Assembly: GCF_022385335.1 (NCBI RefSeq)
Contig: NZ_CP092431.1
Location: 5,146,001-5,210,000 of the forward strand
Direction of reading: 5' to 3'
From: Streptomyces deccanensis
GTDB taxonomy: Bacteria > Actinomycetota > Actinomycetes > Streptomycetales > Streptomycetaceae
Length of the DNA: 64,000 nucleotides
Of this stretch, positions 21,304-28,844 are shown one piece after another (position 1 is the first letter of the stretch; every line of letters starts with the position of its first letter). The translations under genes were made by a program, and so were the position numbers. The notes under the pieces are model-generated. The model saw nothing but the letters and a program-made list of their open reading frames with translations. It was not told where the DNA came from and ran no database searches.

Positions 21304-22128
21304 GTGAGCGGAGCCACGGGCGCGGGATCGTCCGGTACTTCGGCCGGCACTTCGACCGGGTCGGAGGCGGACGGCGGCGGCCGTGGCTCCGCCGCGCGTG
21401 CGATGGACACGCACACGACCCAACTGAAGGCCATCAAGTCGGACGCGAAGGATGCGGCCGCGCCCGCGTCGGAGAAGCCCGGACCCCAGGGGGGAACCGT
21501 GACGGACACCCGTGGTCCGCAGACCCCGAAGCCCGCGTCCGGCAGTCCGGCCGCGGCTCAGGGCGGATCCGGCCGTCAGGCTCCGGCACAGGCGCAGCCC
21601 CAGCCGCAGCCTCAGGCCCCGGCCCAGGCCGCTGCCTCCGCGCTGCCGGGTGAGCGGCAGTCGCAGCAGCAGGCGGGCCCCTACCACCCGCCGCAGGCCT
21701 ACGCGCCGGCCCCGGAGGCTTCCCGCAAGCCCCGGACGGGGGCGCGCACGACCCCTCGCACGCGCAAGGCGCGGCTGCGGGTGTCCAAGGCGGACCCGTG
21801 GTCCGTGATGAAGGTCAGCTTCCTGCTCTCCATCGCCCTCGGTATCTGCACGGTCGTCGCGGCCGCGGTGCTGTGGATGGTCATGAACGCGATGGGTGTG
21901 TTCTCGACGGTCGGCGCCACCATCTCCGAGGCGACCGGTTCGAACGAGTCCAACGGATTCGATCTGCAGGCGTTCCTGTCGCTGCCCAACGTGCTGATCT
22001 TCACCACGATCATCGCCGTCATCGACGTCGTCCTCGCCACCGCCCTGGCCACCCTCGGCGCCTTCATCTACAACCTCTCTGCGGGCTTCGTGGGCGGCAT
22101 CGAGCTGACGCTCGCCGAGGACGAGTAA
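21304..22128 (+). CDS. DUF3566 membrane protein
   Basis: A 274-residue protein with about 155 disordered residues rich in Ala, Gly, Pro and Gln, then a DUF3566 core of two membrane segments (KVSFLLSIALGICTVVAAAVLWMVM and NVLIFTTIIAVIDVVLATALATLGAF) ending GGIELTLAEDE. GTG start at 21304 with a GAGGAGTGAG stretch upstream, 18 bases after gyrA. The placement directly after gyrA is conserved in actinobacteria, and the gene is probably co-transcribed with gyrase. Its function is unknown. Confidence 0.88.
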   Translation: MSGATGAGSSGTSAGTSTGSEADGGGRGSAARAMDTHTTQLKAIKSDAKDAAAPASEKPGPQGGTVTDTRGPQTPKPASGSPAAAQGGSGRQAPAQAQPQPQPQAPAQAAASALPGERQSQQQAGPYHPPQAYAPAPEASRKPRTGARTTPRTRKARLRVSKADPWSVMKVSFLLSIALGICTVVAAAVLWMVMNAMGVFSTVGATISEATGSNESNGFDLQAFLSLPNVLIFTTIIAVIDVVLATALATLGAFIYNLSAGFVGGIELTLAEDE

Positions 22129-22169
22129 GCGAGGCTCACCGCGTCGCGGTGGCCCCGCGGGTATCGATT

Positions 22170-22198
22170 TTGGGACTGCCCACGTCGTGCGCTAATCT
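22170..22198 (+). promoter_or_regulatory. tRNA-Ile promoter
   Basis: TTGGGA at 22170-22175, a 17-base spacer and TAATCT at 22193-22198. The -10 context GCTAATCTTC recurs before the tRNA-Leu gene, supporting the call. The start site would be about 34 bases before the tRNA. Confidence 0.7.
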
Positions 22199-22238
22199 TC
22201 AGGAGTCAGCGCGCGGGACACACACCGCAGAGCGCGGC

Positions 22239-22315
22239 GGGGCTATAGCTCAGTTGGTTAGAGCGCATCCCTGATAAGGATGAGGCCACAGGTTCAAATC
22301 CTGTTAGCCCCACCA
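22239..22315 (+). tRNA. tRNA-Ile (GAT anticodon)
   Basis: A 77-base cloverleaf with acceptor GGGGCTA pairing to TAGCCCC, D-arm GCTCAGTTGGTTAGAGC, anticodon loop CTGATAA (anticodon GAT), T-loop TTCAAAT, discriminator A and an encoded CCA at 22313-22315. A strong hairpin terminator follows six bases later. Confidence 0.98.
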
Positions 22316-22320
22316 GACAG

Positions 22321-22352
22321 AAGACCCCCAACCGGTAGCGGTTGGGGGTCTT
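22321..22352 (+). terminator. terminator of tRNA-Ile
   Basis: A perfect 13-base stem (22321-22333 with 22340-22352) rich in C and G, followed by TTT. Confidence 0.92.
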
Positions 22353-22421
22353 TGCTGTCGTCGGGTGGTACGTAGGGAGTCTCACCAACAAGGTGTCGGA
22401 ACAGACGACTTGCTCTCTTGA

Positions 22422-22516
22422 CCGGTGGTCCCGGTACATCCTGCGGGGCCGGTGGTCCCTGCATCCTGTGGGCTGGTGATCTCCGCATCCCGTGGGCTGG
22501 TGGTCCCGGGACATCT
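22422..22516. repeat. four imperfect tandem repeats of about 25 bases
   Basis: Units starting near 22422, 22448, 22472 and 22496 share the pattern CYGGTGGTCCC followed by GCATCCYGTGG. The array lies between two hairpin terminators and is non-coding as far as can be seen. The third copy has GTGATCTCC in place of GTGGTCCC. Confidence 0.75.
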
Positions 22517-22549
22517 CAAGGACCGTGCTCGACGCGTTCCACGCACCGA

Positions 22550-22581
22550 AAGACCCTCAGCCGCCTCTGGCTGAGGGTCTT
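22550..22581 (-). terminator. bidirectional hairpin terminator
   Basis: A perfect 13-base stem (22550-22562 with 22569-22581) with loop GCCTCT. It lies downstream of the minus-strand DUF6344 gene and closes the tandem-repeat spacer on its right side. Confidence 0.85.
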
Positions 22582-22651
22582 CGTTGTTTAGGCTCTTCTA
22601 CCGGGCGTCGTACGCAAGATCGCCGCTGGGTGGATGTTTTCCTGCAGGGGA

Positions 22652-23020
22652 TCAGCGCTGGAGCGGTGCGCCTGGATGCTCGGCCTGCGGGAGAGGTGCT
22701 TCCGGGGCGGCAACCCGGCCTGTGACGTTCGTGGCGGTGTCCGTGGCCGTGTCCAGGGCCGTGCGGTGGCGGCAGGAGGGGGAGGAGCCGTGGGCCTCGG
22801 CGCGGATGCGCTGTTTCATCGTGGGGGGCAGGGCGCGATCGTGGGGCCGGACCGGGAGGGGCATCGCCGGGGTCGTCGCGAGTGCCGCGCAGTTGCGGGT
22901 GGTCTCGGTCTGCTGTACCGCGGCCGAGGCCGTGGTCGTGACGAGTCCGAGCGCCGTGCACAGCGCGAGGAAGGCGGTGACGATGGCGGTCCACAGCTTC
23001 ATGACCTTGTTCTGGGCCAT
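22652..23020 (-). CDS. small secreted or membrane-anchored DUF6344-type protein
   Basis: A 122-residue protein with a signal-like N-terminus: KLWTAIVTAFLALCTALGLVTTTASA is a hydrophobic core ending in an AxA-type cleavage motif. The mature part includes LPPTMKQRIRAEAHGSSPSCRHR and is rich in Ala, Thr and Pro. GAGGGG lies about 5 bases before the ATG. It resembles the Streptomyces family DUF6344 (from memory). The function is unknown. A mature chain of about 90 residues with few hydrophobic residues suggests an exported, flexible protein. Confidence 0.72.
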   Translation of the reverse strand: MAQNKVMKLWTAIVTAFLALCTALGLVTTTASAAVQQTETTRNCAALATTPAMPLPVRPHDRALPPTMKQRIRAEAHGSSPSCRHRTALDTATDTATNVTGRVAAPEAPLPQAEHPGAPLQR

Positions 23021-23371
23021 GGCCCCTCACTTTCGGGTTGGGCGATTTGCGTACTTTCCTCATGATGTGTATGTGGGCTCCGAAATCCTGGACCGACGTC
23101 CATGGCGCGTCGATCTTCGGATGAACACCACTCGGATGGGTGCAAGGAGGTCTGAGGAGTTGCGGCAGGCCGAGATCCATGGGATCCGCCGAGGTGTGCG
23201 AGATGTGATGGATCTGTGTGATGAGCCTGCGATCGGAACAGTGGCGTCCGGTTCTACTGCGGCCTTCCCTGCGGGAGTTGGGGTCCCGACGCAGGTCACC
23301 GATCGGTATCGGTCGGTGTGTATAGTCGGGCGCCAGAGGTCCCCTACGTCAAGGAAAGACGAGGTCGCGCG
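23021..23371. other. intergenic region before the DLW-39 gene
   Basis: A 351-base interval between divergently oriented small genes; both promoters should lie here. CGATCGGTATCGGTCGG near 23299-23315 is rich in CGGT/ATCG repeats and could be a regulatory site. No gene was recognised. Confidence 0.4.
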
Positions 23372-23500
23372 GTGAAGAAGCTTCTCCTGGTCGCACTGGC
23401 CGCCATCGGCGGGCTCCTCGTGTACCGCCAGATCCAGGCGGATCGCGCCGAGCAGGATCTGTGGACGGAGGCGACTGACTCCGTGCCCACGGGTTCGTGA
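23372..23500 (+). CDS. DLW-39 family small membrane protein
   Basis: A 42-residue protein starting at GTG with one N-terminal membrane segment (KKLLLVALAAIGGLLVYRQI) and a charged tail containing the family-naming segment EQDLWTEATD. Small DLW-39 proteins are widespread in actinobacteria near gyrA and have no known function. AAGACGAGG lies upstream of the start. A hairpin terminator follows within 25 bases, so the gene is probably transcribed alone. Confidence 0.85.
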   Translation: MKKLLLVALAAIGGLLVYRQIQADRAEQDLWTEATDSVPTGS

Positions 23501-23524
23501 ACATCGACATCAGTCTCAGAGCAG

Positions 23525-23552
23525 ACCCCGGCCGCCTTGCGGTCGGGGTTTT
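23525..23552 (+). terminator. terminator after the DLW-39 gene
   Basis: An 11-pair stem (23525-23535 with 23539-23549, one G-T pair) with loop CTT, followed by TTT. Confidence 0.88.
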
Positions 23553-23799
23553 GTGTCGCTCGGGGGTTCCTCTCTGCTCTTCCGGCACATTTGCCGACAT
23601 TCCGGCAGGCTTTGATTCGCCTTCGTGAACGATGTGCTTGCAGGAGCAAGGCATCGGTCCCGGTAGCAGCCGTTTTCAGCCGCCTCTGCCCAGGAACACG
23701 CGCATCGGCGCGCACGGCCCGGCAGGATGGGCGCGTTCGGGGCCGCGCTCACGCTGGTGGGGCCCCGGAATCACGGTCTACGACGGGGGGTGGCGCTTG

Positions 23800-25347
23800 A
23801 TGGGGCGGCGCACGGTCTGGTGGCGAGCTGGGGCGGCCGTGGGAGCCGCCCTGTGCGTGACGACGGCGCAGCCCGGGCCCGCCGCAGCGGCCGACGCGCC
23901 CACCCCGTACTCCTACGCCGAGGACGCGAGCACGGTCGAGGGCGCCTCCGACAGCACGGGAGCCGTGCGGCTGGCGGCCGGCAAGACCTACCGGAGCTCC
24001 ATCGGACCGGGCGACAAGCTGTACTTCCGCCTCGATCTCGGCGCCGCCGCCAACGCGTACGTCTCGGCCACGGCCGTCCCCGAGGCGGGAGCGGCGGTCG
24101 GCTCTGCGGACGGGGTCAGGGTGTCCCTGCAGGACGCCGACGCACATCGCTGCTCCTACGAGACCGCCCGCTTCGGACCGACCCGCAGCGGGCACCCCGT
24201 CACCGCCTGGGCCTCGCGGGAGGTCGGCCGCGACGAGTACATGTGCCAGGGGGCCGGGGTGTACTACGTCGTCGTCGAGCGGGTCGGTTCGGTGACCGGG
24301 GCCGGTCCGGGGGGTAGTACGGGATCGGCTTCGGGCTCGGGCTCGGGCGCGGGTTCCGGTTCGGCTTCGGACTCGGGGGTGGGGTCGCCTTCGAAAGACG
24401 CGTCGGAGGAGTGGGGGCTGGAGCTCGGCTTCGTCTCGGAGCCCGCCATAACCAAGGGCGGTCCGACGACCGCCCCTCAGAGCTGGAACTCCGCCTCGCC
24501 CGATGCCGTGTCCGGTGACCCTGAGCCCCGGCGGGGCGGGAGCGGCTTCGCCACGGCAAGTCCCCTCGCGCAGGGCGTCTGGCAGGACGAGGTCGGCATC
24601 AGAGCCGGGGAGACGCTCTTCTACAAGGTGCCCGTCGGCTGGGGACAGCAGCTGCACGCCACGGCCGAGCTGGGCAGCACGACCGAGGGCGACGGCTATG
24701 TGGGGAACGCGTTCGTCATGTCGCTCTACAACCCCGTACGCGGCCTCGTGGACGACAGGACAGCCATCTACAGGGGCGACCAACAGTCCGTCGCCCTGGA
24801 CCCGCTTCCGCCCGTCGCGTACGAGAACCGTTTCGCCCCTGGGGAGGAAGTGGGCGGGATGCGGTTCGCGGGCTGGTACTACCTGGCACTGCATCTCGGG
24901 GCGCCGGTCGCCGCCCGGTTCGGTGACGAGCCGATCGGGCTGACGCTGCGGGTGCGGCTCGAGGGTGTTGCAGGAGCCGGGCCGGGATACCTGGGAGCCT
25001 CCGAACCGCGTGGGGTATTCGAGGTCACCGAGGGGGACCGGGAGGCCGCCGAGGACGGCACCACGGGGGAGACGCTGGAGGGTGGCGCGGGGGGCGGTGG
25101 TGACGAGGGGGACACGGGAAGTTCCGGCGAGGGGGAGGGCTCCGGGAACTCCTCGGGCAGCGAAGACCAGCGCCTGGCCATGACCGTCGTCGCGGCGGGC
25201 GGCATCGGCACGGGGAGTCTGCTGGTTCTCGGGCTGCTGGTGTGGACGATCGTGGCCCGCAGGCGGGCGTTTGCCGCCACCGAGCCCGAAGGGCCGAGGC
25301 ACGGTACGGCCGCGCGGGGGCGGCATGGGGCGTCGTCCCGGGGGTGA
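23800..25347 (+). CDS. membrane-anchored extracytoplasmic protein of unknown function
   Basis: A 515-residue protein with an N-terminal signal peptide (VWWRAGAAVGAALCVTTAQPGPAAAADA) and a C-terminal membrane segment (TVVAAGGIGTGSLLVLGLLVWTIV) followed by RRR. Two beta-rich extracellular regions begin GKTYRSSIGPGDKLYFRLDL and GVWQDEVGIRAGETLFYKVPV, resembling repeated pre-peptidase-like folds. They are joined by a Gly/Ser linker (about residues 168-205), and a second acidic Gly/Glu linker precedes the membrane anchor. No sortase motif precedes the anchor. ATG at 23800 has GGGGGG about 9 bases upstream. The kinase gene that follows is convergent, so the two are not an operon. Confidence 0.8.
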   Translation: MGRRTVWWRAGAAVGAALCVTTAQPGPAAAADAPTPYSYAEDASTVEGASDSTGAVRLAAGKTYRSSIGPGDKLYFRLDLGAAANAYVSATAVPEAGAAVGSADGVRVSLQDADAHRCSYETARFGPTRSGHPVTAWASREVGRDEYMCQGAGVYYVVVERVGSVTGAGPGGSTGSASGSGSGAGSGSASDSGVGSPSKDASEEWGLELGFVSEPAITKGGPTTAPQSWNSASPDAVSGDPEPRRGGSGFATASPLAQGVWQDEVGIRAGETLFYKVPVGWGQQLHATAELGSTTEGDGYVGNAFVMSLYNPVRGLVDDRTAIYRGDQQSVALDPLPPVAYENRFAPGEEVGGMRFAGWYYLALHLGAPVAARFGDEPIGLTLRVRLEGVAGAGPGYLGASEPRGVFEVTEGDREAAEDGTTGETLEGGAGGGGDEGDTGSSGEGEGSGNSSGSEDQRLAMTVVAAGGIGTGSLLVLGLLVWTIVARRRAFAATEPEGPRHGTAARGRHGASSRG

Positions 25348-25385
25348 CCGGGCCAGTGGTCCGTACGCTGCCCAGCCTGTGGGAA

Positions 25386-25429
25386 CTGTGGGTCGGCAAG
25401 TCTGTGGGGTCTGTGGGTCGGCAAGTCTG
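25386..25429. repeat. 19-base direct repeat between convergent genes
   Basis: CTGTGGGTCGGCAAGTCTG at 25386-25404 is repeated exactly at 25411-25429. It fills the gap between the surface protein gene and the kinase gene. Slippage duplication is the simplest reading. Confidence 0.8.
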
Positions 25430-25463
25430 CGGCGGCAGCGGGATCGGCAGGCTTCCCCGGGGA

Positions 25464-27278
25464 TCAGAGTCGGCTCAGTGCCCAGAACCCCACCGCGAAG
25501 CAGGCCAGGGCGACCAGCAGGACCGGGACGACGACCTTGACGGGCGGGCCGGGACGGCGCCGGGGAAGCGCCCTGGAACGACGTGGAACCTGCGAGGGCC
25601 GAGCGGTGTATGAACCAGTAGAGGCGTACGCGTGCTGTTGCACCGCCGAGGCCAGGGCCGGAGAGGGGCCCAGCGGCGGGTGCGCCTGGGGGGAGGGCAC
25701 ATGCGCGGGTTCGGGATGTTGCGCTGGAGCGGTTCGGACGGGAGCCGCCCCGGCCGGAGTACGGGTACCGGCCTGCTGCTCGGGCTGTTGTTGTGGGTGA
25801 CCAGGACCGGGGGCGTGCTGCTCGACCTGGGGCGACGGCGCGTCGGCGGTGAGCACCTGGGGCGGAGGCAGATGGAAGCTGCCGGTGTCCGACATCGTGG
25901 AGGGCCGCAGGGGTGCAGGGGCGCGTTCGGGGCGCGGTGGTACGGCGGTGCCGGGCGGCTCCGGCGGCAGGTGACCGGAGTGGGTCGAAGACGCCGAAGA
26001 CGCGGGGCCGGGGCCTTGGGGCCAGTGACCGGTTCCTGGCTCAGTGCCGGCGCCTGAACCAGTGCGAGGGTCGGCGTCCGTGGGCCCGGTGCTGAAGCCG
26101 GAGTTATGGCCCGAGCCGTTGTCTGGTGTGTTGCCGGAGCCTGAGAAGTCGGTCTGGGGCGGTGCAGTGGTGGGCATGGGGGGCGGGGATATAGAGCCCG
26201 TGGCCGTGTACGGGGGCTGAGGGGCGGCTCCGGGGAGCGGTACCGGTACCGGTACCGCGGGGCCCTTCCCGGGCTGGGACGGTGGGCCCATGGGCGGTGG
26301 GCCGTAGGTCGGCGGGTGGTGAGGCGGCGGTGGTGTCCCGTCCGTGCCGGACCCCGTTCCGGTGCTCGTGCCCGTCGTGTCCAGCCCCGATGCCCTGTGC
26401 AGGGGGCCCTCGGGGGCGAACCCCGTGGGCAGCGGGCCGAGTTGGTCGAAGACCTCCACCAGCTCGTCGTCCGGTCCCGGCTCAGGCAGCAGTTCGACGG
26501 CGGCGGCAAGGGCCTTGCGGGCGCCGGTGGCGGTGCGGAAGCGGGAGTTGGGGTCCGGCTGGAGCAGCGTGGCGATGACCTGCCACAGCGGCTCGGGGAT
26601 GCCCCTCGGCGCCTTCGGAGTGCCATGGGCGGCGAAGTGTTCGATGAGGGCCTTGGCGTCGGGCTTGGCGCCCTCCAGGAGGTACAGGGCGACGAGGCCC
26701 ACCGCGAAGAGGTCGGCCGGGAAGTCCGGATCTGCGCCCAGCATCTGCTCGGGAGCGAAGTAACCCGGCGTCCCCACCACGTAGTTGGTCTCGGTCAGGC
26801 GGGGCTCGCCCAGACGCATGGCGATGCCGAAGTCGGACAGGCGCAGGCGGGGACGGGCAGTGCCCGTGGCCTCCAGCAGCACGTTGGCGGGCTTGATGTC
26901 GCGGTGGATGACGCCCTCGGCGTGCACGGCGGCGAGGCCGGACAGCAACTGGTCGAGCAGGCCACAGACGTAGGAGGGCGGAAGGGGACCGTAGTCGTTG
27001 ACGAGGTTGACCAGTGATCCTCCGGCCACCAGATCCATCGTGAACAGGACCTTGTCGTCGTCGGCGGCCCAGCTGGCGGGGGCGAGCACATGCGGATGGT
27101 CGATCCGTACGGCCTGCTCACGGACGAAGCGCAGCAGGGCGTGCGCGTCACGCTGTTGCAGAACCTTGGCGGCCACATAGCGGCGGCGGCGGTGGTCCCA
27201 GGTGCGCCAGACCGCGCCGACTCCCCCGCGCCCGATCGGGTCGACCAGTTCGTACCGGCCGGCGAAGACCTCACCCAT
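25464..27278 (-). CDS. tail-anchored Ser/Thr protein kinase
   Basis: A 604-residue kinase. The N-terminal Hanks domain (residues about 8-270) has the glycine loop GRGGVGAVW, the lysine in YVAAKVLQ, the catalytic HRDIKPANVLL, the SDFGIAM metal loop and GTPGYFAPEQ. It is followed by about 300 residues of Pro/Ser/Gly/Thr-rich disorder and a single C-terminal membrane helix (VVVPVLLVALACFAVGFWAL) ending LSRL, with almost nothing outside the membrane, so it has no sensor domain such as PASTA. The ATG at 27278 is chosen for the standard MGEVFAGRYEL start; the frame is open to 27371. Substrates are unknown. Confidence 0.92.
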   Translation of the reverse strand: MGEVFAGRYELVDPIGRGGVGAVWRTWDHRRRRYVAAKVLQQRDAHALLRFVREQAVRIDHPHVLAPASWAADDDKVLFTMDLVAGGSLVNLVNDYGPLPPSYVCGLLDQLLSGLAAVHAEGVIHRDIKPANVLLEATGTARPRLRLSDFGIAMRLGEPRLTETNYVVGTPGYFAPEQMLGADPDFPADLFAVGLVALYLLEGAKPDAKALIEHFAAHGTPKAPRGIPEPLWQVIATLLQPDPNSRFRTATGARKALAAAVELLPEPGPDDELVEVFDQLGPLPTGFAPEGPLHRASGLDTTGTSTGTGSGTDGTPPPPHHPPTYGPPPMGPPSQPGKGPAVPVPVPLPGAAPQPPYTATGSISPPPMPTTAPPQTDFSGSGNTPDNGSGHNSGFSTGPTDADPRTGSGAGTEPGTGHWPQGPGPASSASSTHSGHLPPEPPGTAVPPRPERAPAPLRPSTMSDTGSFHLPPPQVLTADAPSPQVEQHAPGPGHPQQQPEQQAGTRTPAGAAPVRTAPAQHPEPAHVPSPQAHPPLGPSPALASAVQQHAYASTGSYTARPSQVPRRSRALPRRRPGPPVKVVVPVLLVALACFAVGFWALSRL

Positions 27279-27560
27279 GGCTGTGCGTCGTTCCCCCTTC
27301 GGCTCCCCTCTTGGCTGCCCGTCGGCGGAGGGCACGGCGCTCGCGCCGGCCTCCGCGGAGCCGGCTCGCACGTGCCCGGCTTCCCTCGGAGCTTGTACCC
27401 GCTTCTGTCCCCCTGCCGCTCTGTCGCTGTTCCTGATTCCGGTTCCTGCGCGGAGCCTACGTGCACGAAGCCGTGCTCACGAGGGGCCTACAGACCCCTC
27501 GTCCCCCTCTTCGGCCTCGGCCCGGTCGCCGAACCCCCTTTCGGGGACCGGGCCTTGGGC

Positions 27561-28109
27561 TCAGTTCTGGTGGGACTGGTAGTGCGCCACCGCGTCCGAG
27601 GTGCGGCCCGCGCCGTACACCCGGAGGAACTCTGCCAGCTCAGGGTGGGTCGGGGCGAGGGTGTCAGCCGCCTCGATGATGTCGCCCGCGGCGGCCACCG
27701 AGCGAAGCAGCGACTGGATCTCGCGGACGACCCGCTTGACCGTGGGCGCCCCCGAACTCGTCGTCGACTGCGTGGTGTTGCTGAGCACCGATCCCCCCTG
27801 TGACTTCTTGATCTCGTCCATGCGCTCGGTCGCCTCGGCGGCGCTCACGCTGCCGTCCGCGACCTGACCGGCCAGGTCCTGCAGCAACTGCACCCGCTGG
27901 ACCACAGCCGGGTTGCCGATCTTGGCACGCTGACCGCTCATCAGCTGCGACAGCATCGGTGCGGACAGGCCCAGCACCCCCGCGAGCCGGGCCTGGTTGA
28001 GACCCAGGTCCTCGATGAGCCTACGGAAGAGCGCCCCCAACGGCTCTCCGTACCAGTTCCGCTGCAGCTCCCGGGCTCTTGCGGTCGCTTCCTGCTGTGC
28101 GGCGTCCAT
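27561..28109 (-). CDS. helix-turn-helix DNA-binding protein
   Basis: A 182-residue regulator with an N-terminal XRE-like helix-turn-helix (LIEDLGLNQARLAGVLGLSAPMLSQLMSGQR, residues about 30-60) and a helical C-terminal region (VKRVVREIQSLLRSVAAAGDIIEAAD) that probably oligomerises. ATG at 28109 has GGGGAGA 5 bases upstream. A perfect 11-base-arm palindrome lies 29 bases upstream of the start, in the likely promoter, suggesting self-regulation. The upstream kinase gene lies in the same orientation 280 bases downstream, so co-transcription is possible but not shown. Confidence 0.88.
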   Translation of the reverse strand: MDAAQQEATARARELQRNWYGEPLGALFRRLIEDLGLNQARLAGVLGLSAPMLSQLMSGQRAKIGNPAVVQRVQLLQDLAGQVADGSVSAAEATERMDEIKKSQGGSVLSNTTQSTTSSGAPTVKRVVREIQSLLRSVAAAGDIIEAADTLAPTHPELAEFLRVYGAGRTSDAVAHYQSHQN

Positions 28110-28137
28110 TGCGTCTCCCCATCGCTTCCCCAAATAC

Positions 28138-28161
28138 CGTGGTTCGCTGTAGCGAACCACG
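28138..28161. promoter_or_regulatory. palindromic operator candidate of the HTH gene
   Basis: Arms CGTGGTTCGCT (28138-28148) and its exact complement AGCGAACCACG (28151-28161) separated by GT. It lies 29-52 bases before the HTH gene start. Read on the minus strand, a -10-like GGTATT follows it. Autoregulation is inferred. Confidence 0.7.
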
Positions 28162-28208
28162 ACGAGCATCTTACGGAGAGTGGTCGTTCACGGGGACCCC
28201 CAATCTTT

Positions 28209-28239
28209 TTGCGAGATCCCGGGGGTGACCCGGTACTCT
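28209..28239 (+). promoter_or_regulatory. candidate tRNA-Ala promoter
   Basis: TTGCGA at 28209-28214 and TACTCT at 28234-28239, spaced 19 bases, about 53 bases before the tRNA. The spacing is longer than ideal. Confidence 0.4.
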
Positions 28240-28291
28240 GGTCTGCGAAGCCTCCCGGTGGTCCTTCTCTCCGGGCGCACGCTTCCCTTCC

Positions 28292-28364
28292 GGGGCCTTA
28301 GCTCAGTTGGTAGAGCGCTGTCTTTGCATGGCAGATGTCAGGGGTTCGACTCCCCTAGGCTCCA
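28292..28364 (+). tRNA. tRNA-Ala (TGC anticodon)
   Basis: A 73-base cloverleaf: acceptor GGGGCCT with AGGCTCC (one G-T pair), D-arm GCTCAGTTGGTAGAGC, anticodon loop with TGC, T-arm AGGGG-TTCGACT-CCCCT and discriminator A. CCA is not encoded. Confidence 0.97.
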
Positions 28365-28373
28365 CAGCGGATC

Positions 28374-28409
28374 GACCGGGCCGGATGTCGTAGGACATCC
28401 GGCCCGGTC
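28374..28409 (+). terminator. terminator of tRNA-Ala
   Basis: A perfect 16-base stem (28374-28389 with 28394-28409), loop GTAG, followed by TTTTTT. Confidence 0.95.
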
Positions 28410-28659
28410 TTTTTTCTGTCTCCGGAACCACGTCGGCGGTGGTGTCCCCGGGAGGGGTTCGTCGCGATCGCTATCTGTGCACTCGGTCGCGAGGACGCCG
28501 CTGGAACGGGGCAACGGATGATGGCACGTGTCGACGTGCGCATTTGCGAAACCAGTGTTCTGGGTCACAGGGGTGGGCGGCCGAATGTGTGCGTCACCCT
28601 TCGCAACCGGATCAATACATTCCGGCTTGTGGGGTGATGGGCCTTTGAGGGGCGCTGCT

Positions 28660-28673
28660 GTTTCACGTGAAAC
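28660..28673. promoter_or_regulatory. parS site
   Basis: Perfect GTTTCACGTGAAAC. Its right end overlaps the base of the next hairpin, the same arrangement as at the trxA end. It lies in a 435-base gap between tRNA-Ala and the convergent DUF5324 gene that shows no other gene. Confidence 0.96.
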
Positions 28674-28722
28674 AGCCCTGTGGGGCAGAAGACCCGCAAG
28701 TCTTCTGCCCCACAGGGCTGTT
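28671..28722. terminator. very long perfect hairpin next to parS
   Basis: A 23-base perfect stem (28671-28693 with 28700-28722) around CCGCAA. It lies between the plus-strand tRNA-Ala and the minus-strand DUF5324 gene, about 120 bases beyond the latter's stop. Confidence 0.8.
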
Positions 28723-28844
28723 GAAAAATTTCTCACCGAACGCACCCTCGGGCACGGCCGATCGGGAAGGCACGCATCCTCCGCCCGGACAGCCGTGGGA
28801 AAAACGCCCTCGGCTGCCCTGCTCAGCTGGTGCTCAGTCGGTTG

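Noticed and set aside
22206..22514. A 102-residue minus-strand frame with LTGFEPVASSLSG
   Set aside because: This is the well-known spurious translation of the antisense strand of a tRNA and its flank, a common false gene.
22422..22516. The four tandem units as a CRISPR array
   Set aside because: The units are contiguous with no unique spacers, too few, and there are no cas genes in the window.
25386..25429. The 19-base direct repeat as an insertion-sequence target duplication
   Set aside because: Only 6 bases separate the copies, so there is no element between them.
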